In this document: one piece after another, positions 10,698-19,627 of the stretch
Layout of the letters: each line of letters starts with the position of its first letter
How positions within the stretch are numbered: the stretch's first letter is position 1
Origin: Aliarcobacter cryaerophilus
GTDB lineage: Bacteria; Campylobacterota; Campylobacteria; Campylobacterales; Arcobacteraceae
Length of the DNA: 64,000 nucleotides
Assembly (NCBI RefSeq): GCF_014352935.1
Contig: NZ_CP060694.1
Location: forward strand, 62,001-126,000
Direction: 5' to 3'
Notes under the pieces: model-generated
Seen by the model: only the letters and a program-made list of their open reading frames with translations
What the model was told of the DNA's origin: nothing
Databases searched by the model: none
Position numbers and translations under genes: made by a program

Positions 10698-12803
10698 ATG
10701 GAGTTTACAGCTAAAGATTTAATTGATAAATTAAATTTAACAAAAATGGCAGTATCAAAAGCTTTAAAAAATATACATTTTGAACTTAAAGTAGTAGAAG
10801 GTAGCACAAAACCTGTAAAACATTATTTATATAATGATTTGCCTCAAAGATATAAAGATAAATTAGTAGAGCTTGGAGTTGTAAAAGAAGAGAAAAAAGA
10901 CGATAGTAAACTTACTAACATTTCAAAAGCAAATTTTACAAAGAAGTATCTTTTAGCATCTCCAACAAAACAAAAAGAGGCTATTGCAAAATGTAAGTTA
11001 GTTGAGTTTTATAGAAAAAAAACATCAAGTTTAAATCAAAAAAATTGGCTAGAGCAAACACTTAAAAATGATATTAGCTTTGATATTTTAGGAAGTGTTA
11101 GTTTAAAACAATTAAATGATTGGATTAGAAAATATAAAGAGGCTGAAGATAAGCAGATAAATATAGTTGAATCTTTTATAGATGCTAGAGGAGCTAGTAA
11201 AGGTGTAAAAGCTTTAGATAAAACTCAACAAGATACAGCTGTAAGATATTTTTTAAGAGCAAGTCGCCCAAGAATTAGTGAAATATATAGAAATATGTGT
11301 CATAGCTTTGGAGATTTAATGCCTAGCTATGATGCTTTGAATAATTTTTATAAAGAGTGGAAAAGAAAAAATCCACTTTTAAATGAATTTGCTAAGAGTC
11401 CAGATAGTGCAAAAAATAAATTTTTAGCAGCTTATGGTAGTGCTGATGCAAAAGCAAATTATAAAAATCAGTTTTGGGAACTTGATAGTACTCCAGCTGA
11501 TGTTATTTGTGCTGATGGTAAAAGATATTCAGTTCTAGCTGCTATTGATATATTTAGTAGAAGGGTTGTATTTCATGTAGCTGAAACATCAAGTTCTTAT
11601 AGTGTTTCACAACTTCTTAGAAAAGCTATATTAAAACTTGGTATTCCTGAAAATGTAGTAGTTGATAATGGTAAGGACTATACATCAAATCATTTTGAAT
11701 CTATATGTACCAATCTTAAAATCAATATGAATGTAGTACCACCTTTTAGTGGAGATTGTAAACCTCATGTTGAGAGAGTTTTTGGAACTATGGCTAGAGA
11801 GCTGTTTGAACAAATTCCAGGATATATAGGACATAGTGTTGCAGAGAGGCAAGAATTACAAGCTAGAAAATCTTTTGCTGATAAGATAAAAGCTCAAGAG
11901 AAATGGAGAAAAGAACATGCACTAAAAACAGATGAAGAGAAAAAAGCTTTTAGAGATGCTTGGAAGATTAAAAAAGAGAATATAGGACTTGATTTAACAA
12001 TTCTTTTAAATCCTGATGAATTACAAAGCTGGATTGATAACTGGACCGATAAACTTTATGAGCAAAGAGAGCATAAAGGAATAAAAGCAAAACCAATATC
12101 AAAATGGAATGATGATCCAACAGCTGTGCAATCAATACCAGATATAAGAATGCTTGATTTATTACTTGGTGAAAGCATGATTAGAAGAGTTGGTAAAAAA
12201 GGTATTGCATTTGATGGGTGTAATTATGCACATATAAATCTTGTTGAGTTTACAGGACATCAAGTTTATATAATGGCTGGGCATGATATGGGCTACATAT
12301 TAGTTTATGATGAAAATATGAATTTTATTTGTATAGCTGAAGATTTAGAGAATATGGGTAAAGATAGATATCAAGTAAGAGGAGCTAAGAAAAAATCTCA
12401 ACAACTTCTAAGACAGATTGATAAGATAATCAAAGAGGCTCAAAAAATAAAAGACACAACAATCCTTGATAGAATTGAAGCAGTTGAGCAAGTCATAGAT
12501 ACAAATACAATAGTTGTTGCAAAACATACTGAAACTATTGATAGGCTTTTAAAAGATTCTATACAAATAGAGCAAATTGATAAAAAAGAGCTAGAAAAAT
12601 CAAACAGATACGATTTTAAAAATAAAGATGAAGATGGAAAAGCTACAAAAATACTTCCAAGTGGAAGACCAGTTTTTGAAAGCTACTTTGACAGATTTGT
12701 TTGGGATTTAAAAAATAATAGAGTTGATCATACAACTAAAAAACTAGCAGAAAAATATCCAAGTATTTGGGAAATGGCAGAAAAAGAAGCAAAGGTTGGA
12801 TAA
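10698..12803 (+). CDS. MuA-like DDE transposase
   Basis: This 701-residue enzyme would cut and join the prophage ends during replicative transposition. It has an N-terminal winged-helix DNA-binding part (residues 1-40). The rve/RNase H-like core carries Asp263 (ELDSTPAD), Asp323 (VVVDNGKDY) and Glu359 (KPHVERVFG), with the D-35-E spacing typical of this group. A Mu-transposase C-terminal domain and a charged coiled tail follow. MuA is 663 residues, so the length fits. It is followed by its ATPase partner, and its expected sites lie at 7462-7573 and 46408-46455. Confidence 0.95.
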   Translation: MEFTAKDLIDKLNLTKMAVSKALKNIHFELKVVEGSTKPVKHYLYNDLPQRYKDKLVELGVVKEEKKDDSKLTNISKANFTKKYLLASPTKQKEAIAKCKLVEFYRKKTSSLNQKNWLEQTLKNDISFDILGSVSLKQLNDWIRKYKEAEDKQINIVESFIDARGASKGVKALDKTQQDTAVRYFLRASRPRISEIYRNMCHSFGDLMPSYDALNNFYKEWKRKNPLLNEFAKSPDSAKNKFLAAYGSADAKANYKNQFWELDSTPADVICADGKRYSVLAAIDIFSRRVVFHVAETSSSYSVSQLLRKAILKLGIPENVVVDNGKDYTSNHFESICTNLKINMNVVPPFSGDCKPHVERVFGTMARELFEQIPGYIGHSVAERQELQARKSFADKIKAQEKWRKEHALKTDEEKKAFRDAWKIKKENIGLDLTILLNPDELQSWIDNWTDKLYEQREHKGIKAKPISKWNDDPTAVQSIPDIRMLDLLLGESMIRRVGKKGIAFDGCNYAHINLVEFTGHQVYIMAGHDMGYILVYDENMNFICIAEDLENMGKDRYQVRGAKKKSQQLLRQIDKIIKEAQKIKDTTILDRIEAVEQVIDTNTIVVAKHTETIDRLLKDSIQIEQIDKKELEKSNRYDFKNKDEDGKATKILPSGRPVFESYFDRFVWDLKNNRVDHTTKKLAEKYPSIWEMAEKEAKVG

Positions 12804-12822
12804 GGGAGTGCAAGGCACTTCC
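12804..12822 (+). other. Hairpin just after the transposase gene
   Basis: GGGAGTGC (12804-12811) pairs with GCACTTCC (12815-12822) around AAG, with one G-T pair. A second, weaker AGTCT/AGACT stem follows. With no T run this is unlikely to stop transcription; it may tune the ratio of transposase to its ATPase partner. Confidence 0.5.
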
Positions 12823-12871
12823 TGTTCGAGTCTTTCAAATAGACTTAAATAAAACAAAATAGGAGATTAAG

Positions 12872-13570
12872 ATGAAAGAAGAATTCTTGCATACGCAAAA
12901 TTATATAAAACTAGAAGAGGCTTTTCAAGGTTTAAAAGAGCTTCCTATGTCCGCTCCAAAAATGGGCTTAGGTTATGGTAACTATGGACTTGGTAAAACA
13001 ATAAGTTTAGAAAAAATAACTGCAAAAGAGGATGCACTTCTTTTTAGAGCTGTTCAAACTTGGACTAAATCATCTGTATTAAGAGAGATTTGTAATGAGC
13101 TTAATCTTGATAGTCAAGGACAAGCTTCATATCTTTATAAACGAGTTATAGAATCACTTATTAGTGAACCTAGAATTATAATAGTTGATGAAGTTGATGC
13201 AATATTAAAAAGTACAAAAAATGAAGTATTAGAGCTATTTCGAGATATACATGATGAAACTGGAGTAATAGTTTTTTTCATAGGTATGGAAGAGTCAAAT
13301 GCTAAATTTAAAAAGCATAGACATTACTACTCAAGAATAGTGGAATTAGTTGAATTTAAACCTATTGTAAAAGAGGATATTAAAAAGTTTTGTGAACTTA
13401 GTGATGTAAAAATAGAAGATGACTTAATAGACTTTTTTTATGCAAAATATCCAAATCTTAGGAATATTAGAGTTCTTTTGATAAGGCTTGAGAAATATTG
13501 TGAATTAAATGGTTATGAGAGTGTAGATTTAAAAATATTTAGAGAAAGTGGTGTGGAACATGGAAAATAA
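12872..13570 (+). CDS. MuB-like AAA ATPase, transposition partner
   Basis: A 232-residue AAA ATPase with a Walker A loop GYGNYGLGKT (about residues 33-42) and a Walker B strand IIIVDEVDAIL. In Mu, MuB coats target DNA, picks targets and activates MuA, and gives target immunity. The protein lacks the long N-terminal domain of MuB (312 residues) and is close to the short MuB/TniB-like partners of many Mu-like phages. The AGGAGATTAAG site precedes the ATG. Confidence 0.9.
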   Translation: MKEEFLHTQNYIKLEEAFQGLKELPMSAPKMGLGYGNYGLGKTISLEKITAKEDALLFRAVQTWTKSSVLREICNELNLDSQGQASYLYKRVIESLISEPRIIIVDEVDAILKSTKNEVLELFRDIHDETGVIVFFIGMEESNAKFKKHRHYYSRIVELVEFKPIVKEDIKKFCELSDVKIEDDLIDFFYAKYPNLRNIRVLLIRLEKYCELNGYESVDLKIFRESGVEHGK

Positions 13571-14225
13571 GATTATTTATTCAAAAAAGAATAAAAAAAA
13601 TCAACAAATGTGGAACTATATGAGGAGAAACAAAATATTTAGAGCAGGTGATTTGCTTATGGTATGTGAAGTTAATTTTACTTATATGTCAAAATATTTG
13701 AGGTTCTTTGAAAAAGCAGGATATATAAAATGCATAAGTAAGAAAAGGAACCCTCTATTAGATAGAGAATATAGATTTATTAAAAATACAGGACTAAAAG
13801 CTCCATTAGCAGTTAATAATTCTTTATTTGACTATAACATAAATGAAAGTTTTGATTTCAGTCCAGATAAACCAAGAAAAATTGAAATTCCAGAAACTCT
13901 AATAAAAATATTATACTCAATTAATAAAGTAGAAATAACGAGGAAAGAAGTTTTAGAAATAACTCATTTATCACAATCACAATTAGATAAATGGTGGAAT
14001 AGACTTGTAAAAATGGGTGTTATAGGACTTATTGAAATTAACGAGAAACATCCAGTTAGACACTATTCAAAGAAGTATAAAAAAAATGAAAAGGGATTTG
14101 TATATAAATATAATCCATCTAGAGCACAAGAAATAAAAAAAGCTATAGAAAAAGATGGAGTATACACTTATATAAATAGAGATTTAAAAAGCTTATGGAT
14201 ACACAACAAGCCTACGAACTCTTAA
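13560..14225 (+). CDS. Winged-helix phage protein
   Basis: The start at 13560 (MENKIIYSKK) overlaps the end of the ATPase gene, suggesting translational coupling. The 221-residue product has two helix-turn-helix-like regions: one near residues 15-55 and one near residues 115-150 (EITRKEVLEITHLSQSQLDKW). I do not recognise a named family. DNA binding in early phage control or replication is inferred from those regions. Confidence 0.65.
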   Translation: MENKIIYSKKNKKNQQMWNYMRRNKIFRAGDLLMVCEVNFTYMSKYLRFFEKAGYIKCISKKRNPLLDREYRFIKNTGLKAPLAVNNSLFDYNINESFDFSPDKPRKIEIPETLIKILYSINKVEITRKEVLEITHLSQSQLDKWWNRLVKMGVIGLIEINEKHPVRHYSKKYKKNEKGFVYKYNPSRAQEIKKAIEKDGVYTYINRDLKSLWIHNKPTNS

Positions 14226-14434
14226 AGCAAGAGATTAAAAATAAGTCCATAGGAAAAGTTGCTCTTGAATTAAAACTATCAAAAGCAACAGTGAGTTTAG
14301 TAGCTAGAAAAAAATATCCAAATCCCCAAAAAATATATCAAAAAATCAAAGAGAAATATCAACCAATAGAAATAATAGGTGTGCAATGCACAACAAATGA
14401 TTTAATCCAGCTTTTAAAGGAGTGTGAGCAATGA
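14195..14434 (+). CDS. Small helix-turn-helix protein
   Basis: A 79-residue protein with a clear helix-turn-helix (IGKVALELKLSKATVSLVAR, residues about 19-38). It overlaps the preceding gene by 31 bases and the next by 4. It is probably a minor early regulator; no specific family is claimed. Confidence 0.7.
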   Translation: MDTQQAYELLKQEIKNKSIGKVALELKLSKATVSLVARKKYPNPQKIYQKIKEKYQPIEIIGVQCTTNDLIQLLKECEQ

Positions 14435-14547
14435 TTGAAATTATATTAGCTGTTTGTATGGGTTTTGTGAGTGGTTATATGGTTTGTTCAACAATAAGAA
14501 ATATAGATAAAAAAGATAAAAAAATCCCATTTAAGGAGGGAATATGA
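14431..14547 (+). CDS. 38-residue membrane peptide
   Basis: A short frame starting at ATG 14431, overlapping the previous stop (ATGA) and preceded by AAAGGAGTGTGAGCA. The product is one membrane segment (IILAVCMGFVSGYMVC) followed by a lysine-rich tail. Coupling on both sides (its stop overlaps the next start at 14544) supports translation. Function unknown. Confidence 0.6.
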   Translation: MIEIILAVCMGFVSGYMVCSTIRNIDKKDKKIPFKEGI

Positions 14548-14771
14548 GTAAGAGAAATATGCCTACTGTATGTAGAGGTGTAAATGGTGATGGTGAGATT
14601 GTTCTTGTGGTTAAAAAAGGCTCTGTTGGCGTACAACTTAGTAATGATGAGGCTAAGTATATAACTCAAATGTTAGGTCTATTTTGTGGAATAAAGAATG
14701 TTAATGATGAACTACAGTGCGATAAAAAAGCAAATGAAAATAGCACAAAAGAGAAACCACTTGGAGTGTGA
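14544..14771 (+). CDS. Small phage protein
   Basis: A 75-residue protein starting after TTTAAGGAGGGAATATG, a very strong ribosome site. No motif recognised. It closes a tight run of overlapping early genes and is followed by the hairpin at 14778-14803. Confidence 0.65.
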   Translation: MSKRNMPTVCRGVNGDGEIVLVVKKGSVGVQLSNDEAKYITQMLGLFCGIKNVNDELQCDKKANENSTKEKPLGV

Positions 14772-14777
14772 ACATTC

Positions 14778-14803
14778 ATAGAGCCATCGCTGGATGGTTC
14801 TAT
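14778..14803 (+). other. Intergenic hairpin, type 1 copy A
   Basis: ATAGAGCCATC (14778-14788) pairs with GATGGTTCTAT (14793-14803) around GCTG, with one G-T pair. It shares its outer stem and flanks (TTCATAGAGC before, TTCTATTGAG after) with the hairpin at 16632-16656, while the inner stem differs in a compensating way. A TTGAGTGCTCAA palindrome overlaps its right side. It lies 36 bases upstream of the DUF3164 gene. Confidence 0.7.
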
Positions 14804-14838
14804 TGAGTGCTCAAAAAAAATATATATAAAGGAGATTT

Positions 14839-15480
14839 ATGCCAAAAACAAATGAAAAAGGAATGTGGAGAAACAAAGAAGGTGACTATGTTCATCCTGA
14901 CATGATTACACCAGATAAGCAGCTAGAAGATGAGACTGTTGAAAAGTTAATTATAGAAGCTGTTAAGTTGCAAAACCAAATGATAGATTTTAAAGTGAAA
15001 GCTTTTGAAGAGTGTTATGGATTTGTTGATTTACTTAGACAAAGATATGACATGGAAAGAATTACATCTAAAAGTGGAACTGTTACATTAAAAAGTTTTG
15101 ATGGAACAAAAGTAGTTGAGATACAAGTTGCAAAGCTTATATCTTTTGATCAGAAATTATCTTTAGCAAAAGAAAAGATTGATGAGTACTTGACATTAAA
15201 AACTGATGGAGCTGATGCTGAGATACAAACTTTGATTACTAGAGCTTTTGATGTTAAAAATGGAAAAGTAGATGCAAAACAAATTTTAAGTCTTAAAGCA
15301 TATCCAATAACTCATGAGCTTTGGAAAGAAGCTATGAGTATGATTGATGATGCTATTGAGATTGTTGGAACTAAGTCATATATCAGATTTAAACATAGAA
15401 AAAATGATGAAGTTGATGGAAGTTTGGAAAATATCGTTTTAGATATTGCAGGTTTGGAGATTGTAAATGGCAAGGATTGA
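14839..15480 (+). CDS. DUF3164 family phage protein
   Basis: The 213-residue product resembles the DUF3164 proteins found in the early region of many Mu-like prophages, recognised from the N-terminal MWRNKEGDYVHPDMITP type of sequence, the central acidic helices and the position. The role is not known; a link to DNA handling is often assumed from gene neighbourhood. It has an AAGGAGATTT ribosome site and overlaps the endolysin gene. Confidence 0.75.
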   Translation: MPKTNEKGMWRNKEGDYVHPDMITPDKQLEDETVEKLIIEAVKLQNQMIDFKVKAFEECYGFVDLLRQRYDMERITSKSGTVTLKSFDGTKVVEIQVAKLISFDQKLSLAKEKIDEYLTLKTDGADAEIQTLITRAFDVKNGKVDAKQILSLKAYPITHELWKEAMSMIDDAIEIVGTKSYIRFKHRKNDEVDGSLENIVLDIAGLEIVNGKD

Positions 15481-16063
15481 AGATGCTATGAAGATAATCT
15501 CTTGGGTTGAACATAGTAATGACAACGAAAGAGTATTACATAAAAATAAAGGTGAGCTAGGACTTACCTTTTTTGGAATATATCAGTCAGCTCATCCAAC
15601 TTTGAGTATTTGGAATACAATAAATAAGGCTCTAAAAATTGAACCAAATATTAAAAAAGTTGGTGCAATTTTAATGAAAGATAGTGAGCTTTTAAATCAA
15701 GTTAATATTTTTTACAAACGAGAGTTTTGGGACAAAATGAGACTAGATGAAGTAAATAGTCAGCACATAGCAAATGAGATATTTGTATTTGGTGTAAATG
15801 TATTTTATAAAACAGCAATTAGAGTATCTCAAAAATTAATAGGTGTTGAAGCTGATGGAGTGATTGGTCCGAAAACATTGGCAGCAATAAATAGTTTTAA
15901 TGAAAATACTTTTGATAGAGAGTTTGATCAGTATGAAATAGAGTATTACAAACAAGTTGCTATAAATAAACCACATATTGCTCACAATCTAAATGGATGG
16001 ATATATAGAGCTAGGTATGTAACAAACGAGCTTTATCAAAATAGTAACTTTATGATTGCGTAA
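15467..16063 (+). CDS. Endolysin, GH108-type N-acetylmuramidase with peptidoglycan-binding domain
   Basis: The 198-residue enzyme should cut glycan strands of peptidoglycan at lysis. The N-terminal part has the GH108 pattern, here HKNKGELGLTFFGIYQ (about residues 25-40) with the candidate catalytic Glu. The C-terminal half holds the peptidoglycan-binding-3 pattern VEADGVIGPKTLAAIN. No signal peptide is seen, so it would need the holin encoded at 32768-33082, which lies far away in the lysis cluster. Confidence 0.82.
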   Translation: MARIEDAMKIISWVEHSNDNERVLHKNKGELGLTFFGIYQSAHPTLSIWNTINKALKIEPNIKKVGAILMKDSELLNQVNIFYKREFWDKMRLDEVNSQHIANEIFVFGVNVFYKTAIRVSQKLIGVEADGVIGPKTLAAINSFNENTFDREFDQYEIEYYKQVAINKPHIAHNLNGWIYRARYVTNELYQNSNFMIA

Positions 16064-16072
16064 GGAGTTTAA

Positions 16073-16294
16073 ATGCTAAATGAAGTAACTAGACTTACAA
16101 AAGGAGACTTTTCAAAGTTTAAAGAGAAAAAATATCAAGTTGAAAGAGTGAGATTTCTTAGTTTAGGAGTTGTAAAAAAAGGAGTTGTTGCTACTTTTGA
16201 TACAAGAGATAAAGCTATTGATTTCTTAAATGGTTTAGATAAAAGATCTAGTGATGAAGAGTCGTATTTTAGAATAAAAGAGGTGGATAGGTGA
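16073..16294 (+). CDS. Small phage protein
   Basis: A 73-residue basic protein after TAAGGAGTTTAA. No family recognised. Its stop region overlaps the GTG start of the next gene, so it belongs to the early operon. Confidence 0.6.
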   Translation: MLNEVTRLTKGDFSKFKEKKYQVERVRFLSLGVVKKGVVATFDTRDKAIDFLNGLDKRSSDEESYFRIKEVDR

Positions 16295-16539
16295 ACCCAC
16301 AAGAAGCTTACTATTTTGAAGAGAAAGAAGCTAGAGAGAAAGCTCAAGCTGAAAAGATGAAAGGCAAAAAGATAGTTTATGAGTGGATATATAAAGTTGG
16401 CAATGAGCAACATTGGCATATCCTTAGTAGGCTTATGACTGATAGTGAAGTAGCAATATGGCTTAAAGATTTTGAGCAACCAATTAAATACAAAAAAACT
16501 GGAAGAGAATTTATCGTAGAAGATAACACCCCAAATTAA
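16291..16539 (+). CDS. Small phage protein
   Basis: An 82-residue protein starting at GTG 16291 and overlapping the preceding gene. It has a lysine/glutamate-rich helix at the N-terminus followed by a possible beta region with aromatic residues. No family recognised. Confidence 0.55.
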   Translation: MNPQEAYYFEEKEAREKAQAEKMKGKKIVYEWIYKVGNEQHWHILSRLMTDSEVAIWLKDFEQPIKYKKTGREFIVEDNTPN

Positions 16540-16631
16540 CGAGACATAAAAAAACTCACCTAAACACAAGATAGCTATTTTTCTTTAGTGAAATATTACT
16601 CGTCAAAATGAGGTGATTAAAAAATTGTTTC

Positions 16632-16656
16632 ATAGAGCACTCTTTGAGTGTTCTAT
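16632..16656 (+). other. Intergenic hairpin, type 1 copy B
   Basis: ATAGAGCACTC (16632-16642) pairs with GAGTGTTCTAT (16646-16656) around TTT. Outer stem and flanks match the copy at 14778-14803; the inner stem is CACTC/GAGTG here and CCATC/GATGG there. It sits just upstream of the ribosome site of 16680. Confidence 0.7.
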
Positions 16657-16679
16657 TGAGATTATTAATAGGAGTAAGT

Positions 16680-17000
16680 ATGGAAAATAAAACAAAATTA
16701 ATTCGTATAAGAGATGTATTAACAGAGACTCAAAGATGTAATATTAACAGCTTGTTTAAAAGATATGGGCTTAAATTTACAAAAAAGATATCCATAACAG
16801 AGAGATGTGATATGAGAAAAATAACAAAAAGCTGTTGCTATATTTCTCTTGAAGATATAGATAATCTCTTGAGAAAAGTTGAAACAAAATTTGAGAAAAC
16901 AAAAAATATGAATACAAAAATATCTATAACAACAGTAAAGGTTATAAAAAAAGATATTGAATCTTTCCTTGATTACAAAAATTTAAAAGGTAATTTATGA
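16680..17000 (+). CDS. Phage protein of unknown function
   Basis: The start at 16680 (MENKTKLIRI) follows AATAGGAGTAAGT; a longer frame from 16644 would begin inside the hairpin. The 106-residue product is basic with a possible helix-turn-helix (RDVLTETQRCNINSLFKRYG). No family assigned. Confidence 0.55.
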   Translation: MENKTKLIRIRDVLTETQRCNINSLFKRYGLKFTKKISITERCDMRKITKSCCYISLEDIDNLLRKVETKFEKTKNMNTKISITTVKVIKKDIESFLDYKNLKGNL

Positions 17001-17326
17001 ATATATTAACAGTTGATACAGGCAATACAAAGCTTGATGAAGCATATAAAAGAATACAAGTGCATATTTGTACTTATGACAAAGTAGATGAGTTTATAAA
17101 CTACTTTAAATCTATCACAAAAGATAAAAAAGAAGATGAGCTTTTAAACTGGCTCTTGAAAGTTTTATTTTGGGAGTTTAAATATGGAAGAGAAGCAAAT
17201 TCTTGGAGAGAAGGTTTAAGCGATTGGGAAGTTTTACTTAATGCTTGTAGTGAAGATGAAAAAATCAGGCTTGAAGCTTGGATTAAAACACAATTGAACA
17301 AAAAAGGAGTTTACGAAAATGTTTAA
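16997..17326 (+). CDS. Phage protein of unknown function
   Basis: A 109-residue acidic, tryptophan-rich helical protein overlapping both neighbours by a few bases. No family recognised. It is coupled to the ATPase gene that the IS element has broken. Confidence 0.6.
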   Translation: MNILTVDTGNTKLDEAYKRIQVHICTYDKVDEFINYFKSITKDKKEDELLNWLLKVLFWEFKYGREANSWREGLSDWEVLLNACSEDEKIRLEAWIKTQLNKKGVYENV

Positions 17327-17887
17327 TTTTTTAAGTGGAAGTATTTTAAATCAAGATGATTTTATACTAGAAGATAGAAAGGCTTATATCAAAGATTTTC
17401 TATATTCAAATAGTGTAACATTAATCTATTCACCACCAAAGCAAGGTAAAACTTGGCTTGGTTATGGAATAACAACAACATTAGCAAAAAGAGATGATAT
17501 AAGAGCTATTATTTATGTTGATATGGATAATGGATTAACTTCATTAAATGAAAGATCTATTAACAATAAGCTTATACCTATTCCAAAAGTTAGATATGTA
17601 AGTAGAGCCAAAATAGATTGCTCACCAATTGAATATTTAAAAAGAATAGATGATGAAGCCTTGAGAAATAATTATCATGATGTAGTGTTTGTTCTTGAGA
17701 CAACAAAAGATTTTATAGATACAGATAGTAAAAGTCAATCTGAAGATTTTATGAAGATAGTTATGAGAATGAGAGATGCAGGAGCTACAGTAATAATAAT
17801 GCATCATGCAACAAAAACAGGTAAAACAATATCAGGAGTTCAAGTATTTATAAACTCTCCAGATAATGTTTATGAGATGATACAAAA
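17319..17887 (+). pseudogene. RecA-like (AAA_25/RepA-type) ATPase, 5' part, broken by an IS element
   Basis: The first 569 bases encode a RecA-fold ATPase: Walker A PPKQGKTWLG (about residues 39-48), a sensor-like HHATKTGKTISG motif near residues 167-178, as in RepA-like hexameric helicases. The frame continues into the IS as a 26-codon false tail ending at 17963. Removing the IS and one ACAAAA rejoins codons in frame (MIQKAKETDKL) to give a 302-residue protein. A replication or DNA-handling role is inferred. The break probably destroys function. Confidence 0.85.
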
Positions 17888-18079
17888 TGCATACGCCGGA
17901 ACAATTCGGACAGCCAGCCGATTTACATCCGGACACTCTGCCGGAGTTGATTCGGACAGCTAGCCGATTTATATTCGGACAATTTTAAAGAATTCCGGCT
18001 GGAATTTATCAAGTAGAAATTTTCTAAATATTTAATTACACTTTGTAAAAAACAAAGGGTAAAAATGAGGAGACTTTCT

Positions 18080-19603
18080 ATGAAAAAAATAAAAGATATA
18101 TTGAGATTAAAGTTTATTACCAATATATCGTACCGTCAAATTAGTAGAGCTTTAAATGTACCTTCATCAACTGTTGGGGATTATTGTAAAAGATTTGAAA
18201 TAATAGATAAAAAAATTGATGAATTTCTTAATCTTGATGATGATGAAATTAGTCAAATTCTATTTCCTGAAAAATCCTTACCAAAAAGCTATAAATCAAG
18301 ACCAATACCAGATGTTGAATATATTCATAAAGAGATAACAAAAAAAGGTGTAACCTTTGAACTGTTGTGGCAAGAGTATAAAGAGATGCATCCAGATGGA
18401 TATGGTTGTAGCCAATTTAAAGAGTATTACTATAAATATAAAAGAAAATTAAATCCTACAATGAGACAAACATATGTTGCTGGTGAAAAAATGTTCGTAG
18501 ATTATAGTGGATTAACTGTTCCTGTAATAAATTTAAAAACAGGTGAAGTTGAAAAAGCACAAATATTTGTAAGTGTACTAGGATTAAGTGGATATACCTT
18601 TGTTCATGCAACTTCTTCTCAAAAAGTTGAAGATTTTATAAAATCTCATGTAGAAGCATTTAATTTTTATGAAGGTGTTCCTAAAGTAATTGTTCCTGAT
18701 AATCTAAAAAGTGCAATTATTTCAAATAATAAGAATGGCATAGTGTTTAATGAAAATTATGCAGAACTTTCAAGACATTATAACTATGCAATAGAAGCAG
18801 CACGTCCATATAAACCACAAGATAAAGCAAAAGTAGAACAAGGTGTACAAGCAATTCAAAGATGGATAATAGCAAGATTTAGAAATAGAAGCTTTTTTAA
18901 TATTGATGAAATAAATCAAGCAATAAATCCACTACTTGATATTTATAATAATAAAATTATTAAAAAAATAGGTAAAAGTAGATCAGAACTATTTATAGAA
19001 CTTGAAAAATCATATTTACAACAATTACCAATAAATAGATTTATCTATAAAGAGTTAAAAATTGCGACTGTAAATATAGATTATCATGTTGAACTTTTAA
19101 AATGTTATTACTCAGTACCATTTAAATATCTAAAAGAGAGAGTAGAGATAAAATATTCAACTACATTAGTTGAAATATATCATAAATCGAAAATAGTTGC
19201 TACTCATCCAAGATTATATAAAATAAATGATTCTTCAACAATAAAAGAGCATATGCCTTTAAATCATCAGTATCAAAGTGAAAAGATGAATCCTCAAAGA
19301 TTAATATCTTGGGGTGAAAATATTGGAAATGAAACTAAAGAGTTTGTTGAAAAAAGATTATCTGAAGCTCCATACCCTGTAAAAGCATATAGAACGATAA
19401 TTGCAATATTGTCTTTAGCAAAAATATATGGAAAAATTGAGTTAAATTTAGCACTATCATATGCAATAAAAATTGATGCAAAAAGTGTTAAATCAATAGA
19501 ATCAATTTTATCAAAAAAACTATACTTAGTTGTTGCTAATACTACAACATCAACACTATTTAATAACCATGAAAATATTCGTGGATCTGATTATTATAAA
19601 TAA
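18080..19603 (+). CDS. istA: IS21-family transposase IstA
   Basis: The start at 18080 is preceded by AGGAG at 18068-18072; an upstream ATG at 18065 would place that site inside the gene. The 507-residue protein has an N-terminal helix-turn-helix (YRQISRALNVPSSTVGDYCK) and an rve catalytic core with Asp in FVDYSGLTVPV (about residue 141), Asp in IVPDNLKSAI and Glu in KAKVEQGVQAIQRW. It carries out cut-and-paste transposition with IstB. Confidence 0.95.
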   Translation: MKKIKDILRLKFITNISYRQISRALNVPSSTVGDYCKRFEIIDKKIDEFLNLDDDEISQILFPEKSLPKSYKSRPIPDVEYIHKEITKKGVTFELLWQEYKEMHPDGYGCSQFKEYYYKYKRKLNPTMRQTYVAGEKMFVDYSGLTVPVINLKTGEVEKAQIFVSVLGLSGYTFVHATSSQKVEDFIKSHVEAFNFYEGVPKVIVPDNLKSAIISNNKNGIVFNENYAELSRHYNYAIEAARPYKPQDKAKVEQGVQAIQRWIIARFRNRSFFNIDEINQAINPLLDIYNNKIIKKIGKSRSELFIELEKSYLQQLPINRFIYKELKIATVNIDYHVELLKCYYSVPFKYLKERVEIKYSTTLVEIYHKSKIVATHPRLYKINDSSTIKEHMPLNHQYQSEKMNPQRLISWGENIGNETKEFVEKRLSEAPYPVKAYRTIIAILSLAKIYGKIELNLALSYAIKIDAKSVKSIESILSKKLYLVVANTTTSTLFNNHENIRGSDYYK

Positions 19604-19627
19604 AAATCTAAAATAAAAAGGCAAAAA

